DNA from: Acidobacteriaceae bacterium
GTDB lineage: Bacteria; Acidobacteriota; Terriglobia; Terriglobales; Acidobacteriaceae
Direction of reading: 5' to 3'
Assembly: GCA_025352065.1 (NCBI GenBank)
Contig: JANXUC010000092.1
Coordinates: 79,877-143,876, forward strand
Length of the DNA stretch: 64,000 nt
The position numbers and the translations under genes were made by a program. Below are positions 32,541 through 41,541 of this stretch, piece by piece. The notes under the pieces are model-generated. The model saw only the letters and a program-made list of their open reading frames with translations. It did not search any database and was not told the DNA's origin. Numbering within the stretch: the first letter of the stretch is position 1; the number at the start of each line of letters is the position of its first letter.

Positions 32541-32568
32541 TTGACACAATCCCTGACCCATCTACAAT
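32541..32568 (+). promoter_or_regulatory. promoter of the zinc-ribbon gene
   Basis: TTGACA (32541-32546), 16-bp spacer, TACAAT (32563-32568). The array of AGGTTACCT repeats ends seven bases upstream. Confidence 0.65.
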
Positions 32569-32649
32569 AAGCGCAATCTTCCCTGCACGTGGCTATGACC
32601 GTTTCTGCCCGTCTCTCCGAGACTTGTAGCACCAGAAAGGAAGAAGAAC

Positions 32650-32826
32650 TTGGCCTGTAAGCATCCGCGCGTGAAGGTGGTGAGCCGCGAGGAGGACACT
32701 GAGTTTGTAGAGTGCCTCGAATGCGGCGACGTTTTTGAATCCAGTGAATTCAAGGACATGGCGATCGAGGAGCAGGAGGAAGGTAAGGACGAAGAGGAAG
32801 AAAAACCTCCGGCCCGCCGCAAGTAG
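32650..32826 (+). CDS. small zinc-knuckle acidic protein
   Basis: 58 aa from TTG 32650 with AAGGAAGAAG before it. MACKHPRVKVVSREED, then TEFVECLECGDVFE: ligands Cys3, His5, Cys22 and Cys25 give a CxH/CxxC knuckle; the C-terminal half is a Glu/Lys run (EEQEEGKDEEEE) ending in RRK. It has its own consensus promoter and an operator-like array, which argues for a real, regulated gene. The family and role are unknown; many bacteria have similar one-knuckle proteins of unassigned function. Confidence 0.7.
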   Translation: MACKHPRVKVVSREEDTEFVECLECGDVFESSEFKDMAIEEQEEGKDEEEEKPPARRK

Positions 32827-33058
32827 ATTTTCTTGCTGAGAAAAGCAGATTTATCACGATAGTGCAGTTGGGAATGACAGGGGTCAGTTTGCGGCAGGAC
32901 GGCTTTGGGCGTGCTCTGGCGGTCTCTTTCCCGAATCGGAACTCTTCGTAGGCTTTCCCGCAACGGTAAGCGCGCCCCCTTACGTAGGTCACGGGAGGCA
33001 CCCCATCGCTATTGGTTCCAGCCGCCAGCTTTGCTAGCTTGGGTGGAGGAGATTTCAC
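32827..33058. other. intergenic gap with degenerate repeat and leader of the receiver gene
   Basis: AAAAGCAGATTTATCACG near 32843 and GGGAATGACAGG near 32871 form a decayed copy of the main repeat. CCAGCTTTGCTAGCTTGG near 33022-33040 could form a small stem before GGAGGAG at 33045, the ribosome site of the next gene. No other gene is seen. Confidence 0.5.
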
Positions 33059-33442
33059 GTGGCCATTGCTGAAGTCCGCCCGAAACTTGCGTTGGTGGTG
33101 GACGACTCCATGCTGATCCGCTATACCATCTGCCGTTTTCTTGAGGATGCGGGGTTTGTGGTGGAGACAGCGACGAATGGCCTGGAGGCTCTGGAAATGC
33201 TGGCGACGCTGGAGCCGGATATTGTGATCACGGATATCCAGATGCCGAAGATGTCGGGTGTGGAGCTGATCACGGTGTTGAAGAGCGATCTGCGGACGGC
33301 GAAGATTCCGATCATTGCGCTCTCTAGCCTCAAGTGCGGCACGAAAGGCCCTGCCGAGGATGCCCGGGCGGATTTTTCCATCCTAAAAGACATTGATATT
33401 GAGTCGCAGCTGAAGACTACGCTGGAAGCCGCGCTGGGGTAG
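33059..33442 (+). CDS. single-domain response regulator receiver (CheY-like)
   Basis: 127 aa phosphoacceptor domain without output domain. GTG start at 33059 with GGAGGAG upstream. Acidic pair Asp15-Asp16 (VVDDSMLIR), phospho-Asp59 (IVITDIQMP), Ser/Thr position in IIALSS and Lys in SILKDI are the receiver set, though the stretch after IIALSS is shorter than usual and no typical KPxx motif follows. The partner kinase is not nearby. Signals into chemotaxis, secretion or metabolism cannot be distinguished. Confidence 0.85.
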   Translation: MAIAEVRPKLALVVDDSMLIRYTICRFLEDAGFVVETATNGLEALEMLATLEPDIVITDIQMPKMSGVELITVLKSDLRTAKIPIIALSSLKCGTKGPAEDARADFSILKDIDIESQLKTTLEAALG

Positions 33443-33523
33443 GGGGGGCGGTGCCTAAAAGTTCCCAACCGCCCAATGTCGGACTGTCGTCCAGCGGCGT
33501 GCGCCTGATAGTATTATTCCGAG

Positions 33524-34708
33524 ATGTTCGGCCTTCCAGAACCAGTAACCGCAAGCGCTACTCCTATTCTTGATTCGACGGTTTTGCCGCCAGCTGGCCA
33601 GAGGGTTCATGGCACACTGATTACAACCTTTGTGTGTGCCGTTGGAGCGCTGGTCTTGAGTCAGGCTGGAAATGATGGTTCAGACCCGCGTCTTGGAGCG
33701 GGTTCCGTGTTGCTTTCGTGGGCGTTTGTTTTTACTTTCGCGATCTTGGTTCACGAACTCGGACACCTCGTCGCAGGCTGGGCCGTGGGGTTCCGTTTTA
33801 ATTCTTTTTCCGTTGGGCTGTTCTTGCTTCATTCAGAGTACGGCGCACTGAAGATGCGTCTGGTTCGGGGGCTACCCTTTCTTGGGATGGCCGCAATGCA
33901 CATAAAGGGCGTGCGGAGGATGCGCCGCCGATTGCTGATCATGACCATTGCTGGCCCCGGCGCAAACCTGCTATCCGTGCCAGTAACGGTCCTTCTTGCC
34001 AACAATGTTTTTCCGAGTGTCGGTCGCAGTTGGATGTCGATTCCTGCCGCACAGTTCGCTTTCTTGTCTTTACTAATCGGCATGATGAGTCTCATCCCTA
34101 TCGGTGGCATGAGCGATGGTGCGCGCATTTCGATGTTGCTGACTTCGTTTTACCCCGCACGCAGGTGGATGAGTTGTGCCGCGCTTGATTGTGAGCAACA
34201 GCGCGGCGTGCGACCGAAGGCTTGGAAGCGGAGCTGGCTCCGCGCCGCGACCTATATTCCCGACCGCTGTTACGATGATTTCGCGGCGAACTGGCTGGCG
34301 TACATGGTGGCTTGCGACGAGTCAGATGCGACTTTAGCTGCTAGCCAACTAGAAAAATGTTTGGAGGTGGTGGGCCTGGCCGGAGGCTACATGCTGGAGC
34401 ATGCGGCAATGGAAGCGGCGTTCTTTACGGCGTGGTTTCGCAAAGATGTTTTGACGTCAGGTAGATGGGTCGCGCAGGTGAAGAGGCCAAAGCAGTTGCC
34501 TCGGTTGTTACGCATTCGATTGCAGACTGCGTTGTCGTGCGCCAGCGGCGATTTTGATGCGGGGTTAGCTGGTTGGCGGGAGGGGCTTGACTGGATCGAC
34601 CGTCTCCCTGCGACGCCGAGTAACGTTCGGTTGAAGGGTTCATGGTTGGAGTGGCAAGACGAAATCGAAGAGCAGCGAAATCAGAGTATTGCGAGACCTG
34701 TTTCGTAA
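33524..34708 (+). CDS. M50-like membrane metalloprotease (site-2 protease family)
   Basis: 394 aa integral membrane protein. HELGH at residues 77-81 inside a transmembrane helix (FAILVHELGHLVAGWAVGF) binds zinc; LIPIGGMSDGARISMLL (about 190-206) is the third-ligand helix with Asp, where most members have NxxPxxxLDG. Five to six helices fill residues about 28-210; the C-terminal 180 residues form a soluble domain with repeated helices. It lacks a PDZ domain. Substrate unknown. It follows the receiver gene by 80 bp in the same direction but has its own gap. Confidence 0.75.
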   Translation: MFGLPEPVTASATPILDSTVLPPAGQRVHGTLITTFVCAVGALVLSQAGNDGSDPRLGAGSVLLSWAFVFTFAILVHELGHLVAGWAVGFRFNSFSVGLFLLHSEYGALKMRLVRGLPFLGMAAMHIKGVRRMRRRLLIMTIAGPGANLLSVPVTVLLANNVFPSVGRSWMSIPAAQFAFLSLLIGMMSLIPIGGMSDGARISMLLTSFYPARRWMSCAALDCEQQRGVRPKAWKRSWLRAATYIPDRCYDDFAANWLAYMVACDESDATLAASQLEKCLEVVGLAGGYMLEHAAMEAAFFTAWFRKDVLTSGRWVAQVKRPKQLPRLLRIRLQTALSCASGDFDAGLAGWREGLDWIDRLPATPSNVRLKGSWLEWQDEIEEQRNQSIARPVS

Positions 34709-35046
34709 ATCTGTTTGTCAACAGAACCTTCCCTCAGGGGCTGAAGCCCAGTTCATTTCTGACCTTAACGGCACGGCTGAAGCCATGCCCTTCCCAAGTG
34801 CGCGTGGTGGTGGGATTCCATCCGGCCTCTGCAAACAGCAGATTCCTCACGATAGGGCCGTTCGGAATGACGAACTTTGGAGGGATTGCATGATCCTTTT
34901 AAAGCAAGAGAAATAGCAGATTCCTCACGATAGGGCTGTTCGGAATGACAAATTTTGGAGGGGTTTCGCAAGGCATCAAGCGTTTCGGCCAGCGCACGGG
35001 CGAGGACGCCCGCGCCTCCATCGTACTAATTGATCGGTCAAGCAAA
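34709..35046. repeat. direct repeats of the dispersed family
   Basis: CTCAGGGGCTGAAGCCCAG near 34733 opens the gap. Two minus-oriented copies of the main repeat, AGCAGATTCCTCACGATAGG with GGAATGAC, stand in tandem at about 34839-34871 and 34916-34950, each followed by AATTTTGGAGGG-like sequence, so a unit of about 77 bp has been duplicated. GGGCGAGGACGCCCG near 34998 recurs near 39900. No gene is seen. Confidence 0.75.
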
Positions 35047-36225
35047 TTACCGCAGCGCCAGGCCGGGTTCGGCGCAGAAATCTGCTGCTGCGAATTGTTT
35101 TGCTAGGAATTTTGGGTAGGCTGCGGCGGCGATCATGGCGGCGTTGTCGGTGGAGAGGGGGCGCGATGGGAAGAAGACGGGAAGGCCTTCCATGGCGGCT
35201 TGCCGCTCGAAGGCTGTGCGGAGTTCGCTGTTGGCCGCGACGCCTCCGGTGACGAACAGGGTGGCGGCTTCGCAGGCGCGGGCGGCGGTTAGAGTCTTGC
35301 TGACCAGGTCATCGACGACGGCTCGCTGGAAGGACGCGACTACATTCAAGACCTCGCGGTCGCAGTGAGCGAGGTAATCTTCCAACGTAGGCTTCGCGAT
35401 GGCGGAGAGGGCGCGGTGGCGGGCGTCTGCCGTTTCGCGCATGTTGTGGGTTTCGACGTAGCGCAGGACTCCGGTCTTGATTCCGCTGTAGGAGAAATCG
35501 AAGTGCGGGCGCGGGTTTTCGGACGTGGCTTGGTCTGTCTTGCTGTCGCGCTTATTCCGGTCGGGGTGTTTCATTTGCGAAATCATGAATTTTACTGCGG
35601 TTGGGTCACCGTGCGGGGCCAGACGGTCGATGACCGGGCCGCCGGGGTAGCCGAGGCCTAGCAGCTTGGCCACTTTGTCGAAGGCTTCGCCAGCGGCGTC
35701 GTCACGGGTGCGGCCTACGTTTTCGTAGACCCATCCTGAGCCAGGATCGCCTGCTGCAATCTGGCTGGCTAGATAAAGATGCGTGTGGCCGCCGGAGACA
35801 ACCAGGGCCAGGACGGGGAAGTTTACGGCGTGATTTCCTTTTTGACGTTCTTCCAGCAGAACAGCGTGAATGTGGCCTTCCAGATGATTGACCGCGATCA
35901 GCGGCTTGTCGAGCGCGAAGGCTAACGCCTTCGTAAAACTAATACCAACCAGCAAAGCTCCGGCCAAACCCGGGCCCTGAGTGACGGCAATAGCGTCGAG
36001 GTCGGCGTAGGAGCGTCCCGCCTTGGCTAACGCTTCGCGGACGACGGGGATAATGGCGCGGAGATGCTCGCGGGAAGCGAGTTCGGGGACGACGCCTCCA
36101 TAGGGCTGATGCAGCGCGATTTGCGAGGCTACGATGTTGGAGAGAGTCTCTTCGCCCGAGCGTACGACGGCGGCGCTGGTCTCGTCGCAGGAGCTTTCAA
36201 TACCGAGGATGAGGGTGTCGGGCAT
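35047..36225 (-). CDS. tsaD: TsaD, tRNA N6-threonylcarbamoyladenosine synthesis protein
   Basis: Transfers threonylcarbamoyl to A37 of ANN-reading tRNAs, with TsaB and TsaE. Start ATG 36225 (MPDTLILGIESSCDETSAAVV) rather than an upstream one at 36405 inside the divergent control region. LGIESSCDETSAAVV, QGPGLAGALLVG, NHLEGHIHA (metal His pair about 111-115) and LVVSGGHTHLYL are family motifs; LFVTGGVAANSELR is near the C-terminus. A charged insert (NKRDSKTDQATSENPRPH) is lineage-specific. 392 aa. Divergent from cca. Confidence 0.95.
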   Translation of the reverse strand: MPDTLILGIESSCDETSAAVVRSGEETLSNIVASQIALHQPYGGVVPELASREHLRAIIPVVREALAKAGRSYADLDAIAVTQGPGLAGALLVGISFTKALAFALDKPLIAVNHLEGHIHAVLLEERQKGNHAVNFPVLALVVSGGHTHLYLASQIAAGDPGSGWVYENVGRTRDDAAGEAFDKVAKLLGLGYPGGPVIDRLAPHGDPTAVKFMISQMKHPDRNKRDSKTDQATSENPRPHFDFSYSGIKTGVLRYVETHNMRETADARHRALSAIAKPTLEDYLAHCDREVLNVVASFQRAVVDDLVSKTLTAARACEAATLFVTGGVAANSELRTAFERQAAMEGLPVFFPSRPLSTDNAAMIAAAAYPKFLAKQFAAADFCAEPGLALR

Positions 36226-36373
36226 AATAGTTGCGAGCCGCAAAAAATCGTGTGGCGACGGAGCTGGCTCCGTCGGATTTGACTTCGAGCGGCTTTCAAT
36301 GTTTTGCAGATCAAGAGGCAGCGGAGCAAGCTCCGCTGCCACACAAGCAATTCCGCATCCTGATTCTACCAAG
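36226..36373. repeat. divergent tsaD-cca gap with two GGAGC hairpins
   Basis: GACGGAG-CTG-GCTCCGTC (about 36258-36275) and GGCAGCGGAG-CAA-GCTCCGCTGCC (about 36317-36339) are perfect stems; TGTGGC/GCCACA flanks them. They are the longer form of the repeat seen near 23876. They occupy the shared promoter region of tsaD and cca. Confidence 0.65.
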
Positions 36374-37714
36374 ATGAAGCCGCATGCCATCTCGATTGTT
36401 CGCACGCTGCGCGAAGCGGGGTATCAATCCTACTTTGTGGGCGGATGTGTGCGCGATTTGATTGTCGGGCGCGAGCCAGCGGATTACGACGTTGCGACCA
36501 ACGCTACCCCATCCGAAGTGATGCGTCTTTTCCCGGTGACATTTGCTGTCGGCGCACAGTTTGGCGTGGTGTTGGTGCCGCCTCCGAATGGGGGGCGCGA
36601 TGATAGCCGGGTGGTGGAGGTGGCGACGTTTCGTAGCGATGTGAGCTATTCGGATGGTCGGCGTCCCGATGAAGTCCGGTATAGCCAGGATGCGCGGGAG
36701 GATGTGGAGCGGCGCGATTTTACGATCAACGGGCTGTTGCTGGACCCATTGAAGCTGGGATCGCTGGAAGATGAAGTTATAGATTTTGTTGGCGGGCGGA
36801 AAGATATTGCGGCCAAGATCATTCGCACGATTGGCGATCCTGAGCTGCGGCTTACGGAAGATAAGCTGCGATTGCTGCGGGCTGTACGTTTTGCAGCGCG
36901 TTTCGATTATGAAATTGAACCGCGAACTTTTGCGGCTGTGTGCAGACTGGCTCCGGTGATTCATCAAGTGAGCCGCGAGCGCGTGGCCGACGAGCTGACC
37001 AAGATGTTGACCGAAGGTCGGGCGCGGAGAGCGTTTGAATTGCTCGATTCGTCTGGCTTGCTGCATGAAGTTTTGCCGGAAATTTCTGCGATGAAGGGCG
37101 TGGCGCAGCCTCCGCAATACCATCCGGAGGGCGACGTGTGGACGCATACGTTGAAGCTGCTGGAAAATCTTCCGCAGGGTTGTTCGCGCACATTGGCTTG
37201 GGGAGCGTTGCTGCACGATGTGGGCAAGCCTCCCACGTTTCGCGTGGCGCCGGATCGCATTCGCTTTGATCGGCACGTGGATGTTGGCGTGAAGATGGCG
37301 GAAGAAATTTGCAAGCGGCTGCGGCTTTCCAATGCTGATACGGAACAAATTCTTTCGTTGATTCATCATCATATGCAGTTTGCGGATATGCCGCGGATGA
37401 AGGAATCGACCTTAAAGCGCTTTTTGCGGTTACCGCAGTTTGAGGAGCATTTGGAACAGCATCGTTTAGATTGTTTAGCGAGCCATCGCGATCTTGCTCT
37501 GTATGAGTTTGCGCGTGAGAAGTTGGCGGCGACTCCGGAAGAAAAAATGCGACCCGCGCCATTGCTGACGGGGGATGATCTAATTCAGCATGGTTACGGG
37601 CCGGGGCCGCGCTTTAAGGAGATTCTTTCGGCTGTGGAGGATGCGCAGCTGGAGGGCCGATTGCATTCGAAAGAGGAAGCGCTGGCTTGGGCGCAGGCGG
37701 AGTTTCCTGTGTGA
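36374..37714 (+). CDS. cca: CCA-adding tRNA nucleotidyltransferase with HD domain
   Basis: Adds or repairs the tRNA 3' CCA, or acts as poly(A) polymerase. 446 aa from ATG 36374. YFVGGCVRDLIVGREPADYD is the nucleotidyltransferase motif with the DxD of the active site (about 22-41); RRDFTINGLLLDP and DKLRLLRAVRFAARFDYEIE define the class II core; the C-terminal HD domain has GALLHDVGKP (HD near residue 285) and MIHHHMQFAD-like sequence. Divergent from tsaD, followed by dciA by 40 bp. Confidence 0.93.
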   Translation: MKPHAISIVRTLREAGYQSYFVGGCVRDLIVGREPADYDVATNATPSEVMRLFPVTFAVGAQFGVVLVPPPNGGRDDSRVVEVATFRSDVSYSDGRRPDEVRYSQDAREDVERRDFTINGLLLDPLKLGSLEDEVIDFVGGRKDIAAKIIRTIGDPELRLTEDKLRLLRAVRFAARFDYEIEPRTFAAVCRLAPVIHQVSRERVADELTKMLTEGRARRAFELLDSSGLLHEVLPEISAMKGVAQPPQYHPEGDVWTHTLKLLENLPQGCSRTLAWGALLHDVGKPPTFRVAPDRIRFDRHVDVGVKMAEEICKRLRLSNADTEQILSLIHHHMQFADMPRMKESTLKRFLRLPQFEEHLEQHRLDCLASHRDLALYEFAREKLAATPEEKMRPAPLLTGDDLIQHGYGPGPRFKEILSAVEDAQLEGRLHSKEEALAWAQAEFPV

Positions 37715-37754
37715 ACTTCGATGTTAGAATCGGAGTTTCTGCGAAGGTGGGTTC

Positions 37755-38039
37755 ATGCAGCAGGCGGGGTCGGGTTTACAGAAAATCGTGGCGCAAGCTT
37801 TGCGCAAGGCGGGGGACGAGCCAAGCGCGCTGATGGCTTGGCCGATTGCTTGCGGAGCGATGATTGCGGAGAAGACTCGCGCAGTGTCGCTGGAAGATGG
37901 CATCCTTCGCGTGGAAGTGCCGGATCGGACCTGGCGCGGGGAATTGAAGACGCTGGCACCGCGTTACTTGGCGACGATTAATCAATATTCCAGCAAGCGC
38001 GTGATGGGGATTGCGTTTATTGTGGCGGGAGAACGATGA
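37755..38039 (+). CDS. DciA-like DUF721 protein, helicase-loader type
   Basis: 94 aa. VAQALRKAGDEPSALMAWPIACGAMIAEKTRAVSLEDG and RVEVPDRTWRGELKTLAPRYLATINQ are the DUF721/DciA core, a small KH-like domain that in other bacteria interacts with the replicative helicase. ATG 37755 with AAGGTGGG upstream. Its stop overlaps the gatC start by ATGA at 38036-38039, suggesting translational coupling. Role in this organism is inferred from the family only. Confidence 0.78.
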   Translation: MQQAGSGLQKIVAQALRKAGDEPSALMAWPIACGAMIAEKTRAVSLEDGILRVEVPDRTWRGELKTLAPRYLATINQYSSKRVMGIAFIVAGER

Positions 38040-38398
38040 GCGATTCAAACAAAGCTAATGGAAAAGTTTCCGATAAAGATGTGGCTTACGTGGCGGAGCT
38101 GGCGAACCTCGAATTGACTGAGGAAGAAAGGCCGCGCATGTTGCGAGATTTGAATTCCATTCTCGGCTACATTGATCGGCTGAATGAGCTTGATACAAAA
38201 GATGTTCCACCGATGGCACAAGTTTCGGATAGGTTTGGCGTGGATCCGGATAAGACGGGTAGCGATCGGTTTGCTTATGCGCGTCGCGAGGACGTAAACG
38301 AAGGGCTGCGAAAATCTCTTCCGCATGACGCTGCGCTGGCGAATGCTCCGGAGAGCGATGGGACGTTTTTCAAAGTACCGAAGGTGATTGAGAAGTAA
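38036..38398 (+). CDS. gatC: GatC subunit of Asp/Glu-tRNA amidotransferase
   Basis: Small subunit of GatCAB, which makes Gln-tRNA or Asn-tRNA from misacylated precursors. [43 protein letters not shown] at residues about 11-52 and the C-terminal [15 protein letters not shown] are typical. 120 aa with an N-terminal extension of about 10. Translation probably coupled to dciA. Followed by gatA after 55 bp; gatB is elsewhere. Confidence 0.93.
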   Translation: MSDSNKANGKVSDKDVAYVAELANLELTEEERPRMLRDLNSILGYIDRLNELDTKDVPPMAQVSDRFGVDPDKTGSDRFAYARREDVNEGLRKSLPHDAALANAPESDGTFFKVPKVIEK

Positions 38399-38453
38399 GA
38401 GCAGCTGCCAGTTTCCAGTTGTCAGTGCAAGAAACAAGTTGAACGAAGAACTC

Positions 38454-39890
38454 ATGGACCTGAAGAATCTAACTATTGCTGCCGCTCGTGCCGATGTGCA
38501 GGAGCGCAAGACGTCCGCCACCGCGCTTGCCGAGTCTTTCTACGCGAAGATTGCGAGCGACGATCCTCAGATTGGCGCGTATTTGACGCTGTCGAAAGAT
38601 CGTGCTTTGGAACAGGCTGCGCGGATGGATGTGCTTGCGGCCAAAGGCGAGGCGCTGCCTCCGCTGGGCGGAGTGCCGGTTGGAATTAAAGACGTTCTTG
38701 TGACGCGCGGGCTGCGGACGACGGCGGGTTCGAAGATTTTGGAGAACTACATTCCGCCCAATGATTGCACGGCGGTTGCGCGCCTGGAAGCTGCGGGCGC
38801 GGTGATTCTTGGCAAGCTGAACTGCGATGAGTTTGCTATGGGCTCGTCGAATGAAAACTCCGCGTACAAGCCAGTGCGAAATCCTCGGGATTTGGAGCGC
38901 GTGCCTGGAGGGTCGTCGGGAGGTTCGGCTGCTGCAGTGGCGGCTGGGATGGCAGTGGCGACGCTAGGTTCGGATACAGGCGGATCAATTCGCCAACCTG
39001 CTTCGTTTTGCGGAGTAGTTGGGTTAAAGCCGACTTATGGGCGAGTGTCGCGCTATGGATTGATCGCATTTGCGTCCTCGCTGGATCACATTGGGCCGTT
39101 TGCAAACACGGTTACCGACTCTGCACTTGTGCTGCGGACGATGGCTGGGCGCGATCCGATGGATTCGACTTCGGCGGATGTTCCGGTTCCGGACTACGTC
39201 GCCGAGTTGCAAAAGGGCGTGCGTGGGCTGCGGATTGGAGTGGCCAAGGAATATTTTGCCGAAGGGCTGGATGCGGAAGTTCGAGCGTCGCTGGAAGCTG
39301 CGATTCAAAAACTTGCCAGTCTGGGCTGCGAAGTGGTTCCGGTTTCCCTTCCGCATACGGAATATGCGATTCCGGCGTATTACATTGTTGCTACGGCCGA
39401 AGCCTCTGCGAATTTGGCGCGGTTTGATGGCGTGCGTTATGGGCTACGCAGCAAGGAAGCGCGAACGCTCTCGGATATGTATCGCAAGACTCGCGATGAG
39501 GGGTTTGGACCGGAGGTGAAACGTCGCATCATGCTGGGGACCTACGCGCTCAGTACCGGCTACTACGACGCCTACTATTTGAAAGCGCAGAGGGTGCGGA
39601 CTTTACTTACGCGGGACTTCGAGAGCGCATTCCAGAAAGTGGATGTGATTGTAACGCCGACCAGTCCTACGGCGGCTTTCAAGCTGGGCGAAAAGTCGGA
39701 TGATCCATTGGCTATGTATTTGGCGGATATTTATACGGTGACCGCGAATCTGGCGGGGATACCGGGGATTTCGGTGCCTTGCGGAGATACGAGGTCTGGG
39801 TTGCCGATTGGGCTGCAGATTCTGGGGCGGCACTTCGATGAGGCTACGATTTTGCGGCTGGCGCATGCGTACGAGCAGGCTCGCGGGTAA
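38454..39890 (+). CDS. gatA: GatA subunit of Asp/Glu-tRNA amidotransferase
   Basis: Amidase that frees ammonia from glutamine for tRNA-linked transamidation. 478 aa from ATG 38454 ([15 protein letters not shown]); an upstream in-frame start overlapping gatC is not needed. Catalytic Lys79 (GGVPVGIKD), Ser154 (GGSSGGSAA) and Ser178 ([13 protein letters not shown]) occur at the exact positions known for S. aureus Gat[15 protein letters not shown] and GISVPCG are also conserved. Last gene of the cca-dciA-gatCA run; convergent with cysS, 40 bp. Confidence 0.96.
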   Translation: MDLKNLTIAAARADVQERKTSATALAESFYAKIASDDPQIGAYLTLSKDRALEQAARMDVLAAKGEALPPLGGVPVGIKDVLVTRGLRTTAGSKILENYIPPNDCTAVARLEAAGAVILGKLNCDEFAMGSSNENSAYKPVRNPRDLERVPGGSSGGSAAAVAAGMAVATLGSDTGGSIRQPASFCGVVGLKPTYGRVSRYGLIAFASSLDHIGPFANTVTDSALVLRTMAGRDPMDSTSADVPVPDYVAELQKGVRGLRIGVAKEYFAEGLDAEVRASLEAAIQKLASLGCEVVPVSLPHTEYAIPAYYIVATAEASANLARFDGVRYGLRSKEARTLSDMYRKTRDEGFGPEVKRRIMLGTYALSTGYYDAYYLKAQRVRTLLTRDFESAFQKVDVIVTPTSPTAAFKLGEKSDDPLAMYLADIYTVTANLAGIPGISVPCGDTRSGLPIGLQILGRHFDEATILRLAHAYEQARG

Positions 39891-39929
39891 AGGATGCGGG
39901 CGAGGACGCCCGTAGCTCCACAAATTCTT

Positions 39930-41417
39930 CTATTTCCTTCGCCAGCGGATTCCGTCTTTTGTGATTTCCACCAGGATGCCCGCGGAGGCTAGTTCAGCGC
40001 GTAGCTTGTCCGAGGCTGCGAAGTTTTTTGCTTTGCGGGCTTGTTCCATTTCAGCGATCTTCGCGTTTACATCCTGATCGGAGGGGCCTGAATTTCCAGC
40101 TAGTGCCAGGAGTTCCGGTGAAATGTCTTTCTCGCGACTCTCTGTCTTTGCCCATTCCAGAATCTGCTGCATCTTAGGGATGTCGTCGTCGTGCAGCACG
40201 GCGAAGATTTCGTCGAATTTTTCCAGAGCCGCCAAAAACGGCGCGACGTCGGGTTTGTTCATCTGCCCGGCGTCCATGGCGATGTTGGCGGCGCGCACCA
40301 TTTCGAAGATCGCGGCTTGCGCTTGAGCGGTGTTGAGGTCGTCGTCGAGGGCGGCTTTCATGCGAGCTGCAGCGTCTGTCGCGACCTTTTGCAATTCGCT
40401 ATGGGCGCCTTCGGCGAAAGTACTCTCAGTGAGTCGCTGACGAAAATTTCGTAGCCGCTCAACCGAGGTTGCCGCCTGTCGCAGTCCATCAAAAGTGAAG
40501 TTGAGTTGGTTGCGATAGGGAACGGACGCGAGGAGGTAGCGGATGGAAGATGGTTTGTAGCCTTTGAGAATCAGATCGCGTGGAGTATAGAAGTTGCCGA
40601 GGCTCTTCGACATCTTCTCGCCTTCGACTAACAGAAATCGCGCGTGCATCCAAAAATGTGCGAAAGGCTTGCCAGTTGCCGCTTCGGACTGGGCAATTTC
40701 ATTCTCGTGATGCGGGAACGCCAAATCTTCGCCGCCAGCATGGATATCCAGCGTTTCTCCCTGGGTATCCATCGCCATTACGGAGCATTCGAGGTGCCAG
40801 CCGGGGCGTCCCGGACCGATCACGGTATCCCAGGAGGCTTCGCCAGGCTTCGGTGCTTTCCAGAGCGCGAAATCGCGGGCGCTGTCTTTTTCGTACTCGT
40901 CCACATCGACGCGAGCGCCGTCGGTCATGCCCTCAAAATCCTTTTTCGAAAGCTTGCCGTAGCCCTTGAATTTGGCGATGCGGAAATAGTACGAACCGTC
41001 TTCCGTGCGGTAGGCGAATCCTTTGGATTCCAGATCGGAAACAAATTTGCCCATCGCAGCGATGTAGTCTGTCGCATGTGGCATCGCTTCGGGCTTCCGA
41101 ATGTTGAGCAGTGCGGAATCCTCGATAAAAGCTTTGTAGTATTTGGCGGTGTATTGCTGCACGGTGACGCCATCGCGCGCGGCGTTACGAATAATCTTGT
41201 CGTCCACATCGGTAATGTTCATGACGTAGCGGACGGGATGGCCGCTCTGGCGCAGAAAGCGGCTCAATAGGTCGACTGCAACGAACGTGCGGAAGTTGCC
41301 AATGTGTCCGTAGTCGTAGACGGTCGGCCCGCAAGCGTACATGCGAACGAGCCTGGGGTCGAGCGGCTGGAATTCCTCGATGCGGCCGGAAAGTGTGTTG
41401 TAAAGATGGAGGGCCAT
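39930..41417 (-). CDS. cysS: cysteinyl-tRNA synthetase
   Basis: Charges tRNA-Cys. 495 aa. CGPTVYDYGHIGNFRTFVAVDLL holds the first zinc Cys and HIGN (residues 38-41); KMSKSLGN (about 267-274) is the second class I signature; GWHLECSVMA, EDLAFPHHENEIAQSEAATG supply the other zinc ligands. DALR-type helical domain follows. Start ATG 41417. The first 45 codons and about 65 bp upstream are duplicated, diverged, at 43241-43440. Confidence 0.96.
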   Translation of the reverse strand: MALHLYNTLSGRIEEFQPLDPRLVRMYACGPTVYDYGHIGNFRTFVAVDLLSRFLRQSGHPVRYVMNITDVDDKIIRNAARDGVTVQQYTAKYYKAFIEDSALLNIRKPEAMPHATDYIAAMGKFVSDLESKGFAYRTEDGSYYFRIAKFKGYGKLSKKDFEGMTDGARVDVDEYEKDSARDFALWKAPKPGEASWDTVIGPGRPGWHLECSVMAMDTQGETLDIHAGGEDLAFPHHENEIAQSEAATGKPFAHFWMHARFLLVEGEKMSKSLGNFYTPRDLILKGYKPSSIRYLLASVPYRNQLNFTFDGLRQAATSVERLRNFRQRLTESTFAEGAHSELQKVATDAAARMKAALDDDLNTAQAQAAIFEMVRAANIAMDAGQMNKPDVAPFLAALEKFDEIFAVLHDDDIPKMQQILEWAKTESREKDISPELLALAGNSGPSDQDVNAKIAEMEQARKAKNFAASDKLRAELASAGILVEITKDGIRWRRK

Positions 41418-41541
41418 GAATCAGAACCGAAGTTCGATTCTAGGGTGAAGGGGAAAGGGGGGTCAAATGGGGATCATCGCGTGGACGCCGGTGACGGACC
41501 TTCACCGGCGTGGCTTCAACGGAACACTAACGGAACAGCCG
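41418..41541. repeat. duplicated upstream region of cysS
   Basis: The stretch from the cysS start to about 41486 (CAGAACCGAAGTTCGATTCT, then GGTCAAAT and GCGTGGAC) is repeated with about 80 percent identity at 43376-43440. The rest (41487-41541) has no gene seen and is the end region of the barrel gene. Confidence 0.7.

Noticed and set aside
36311..37372. Minus-strand open frame opposite cca
   Set aside because: Low-complexity His/Arg-rich product, fully inside a confident gene on the other strand.
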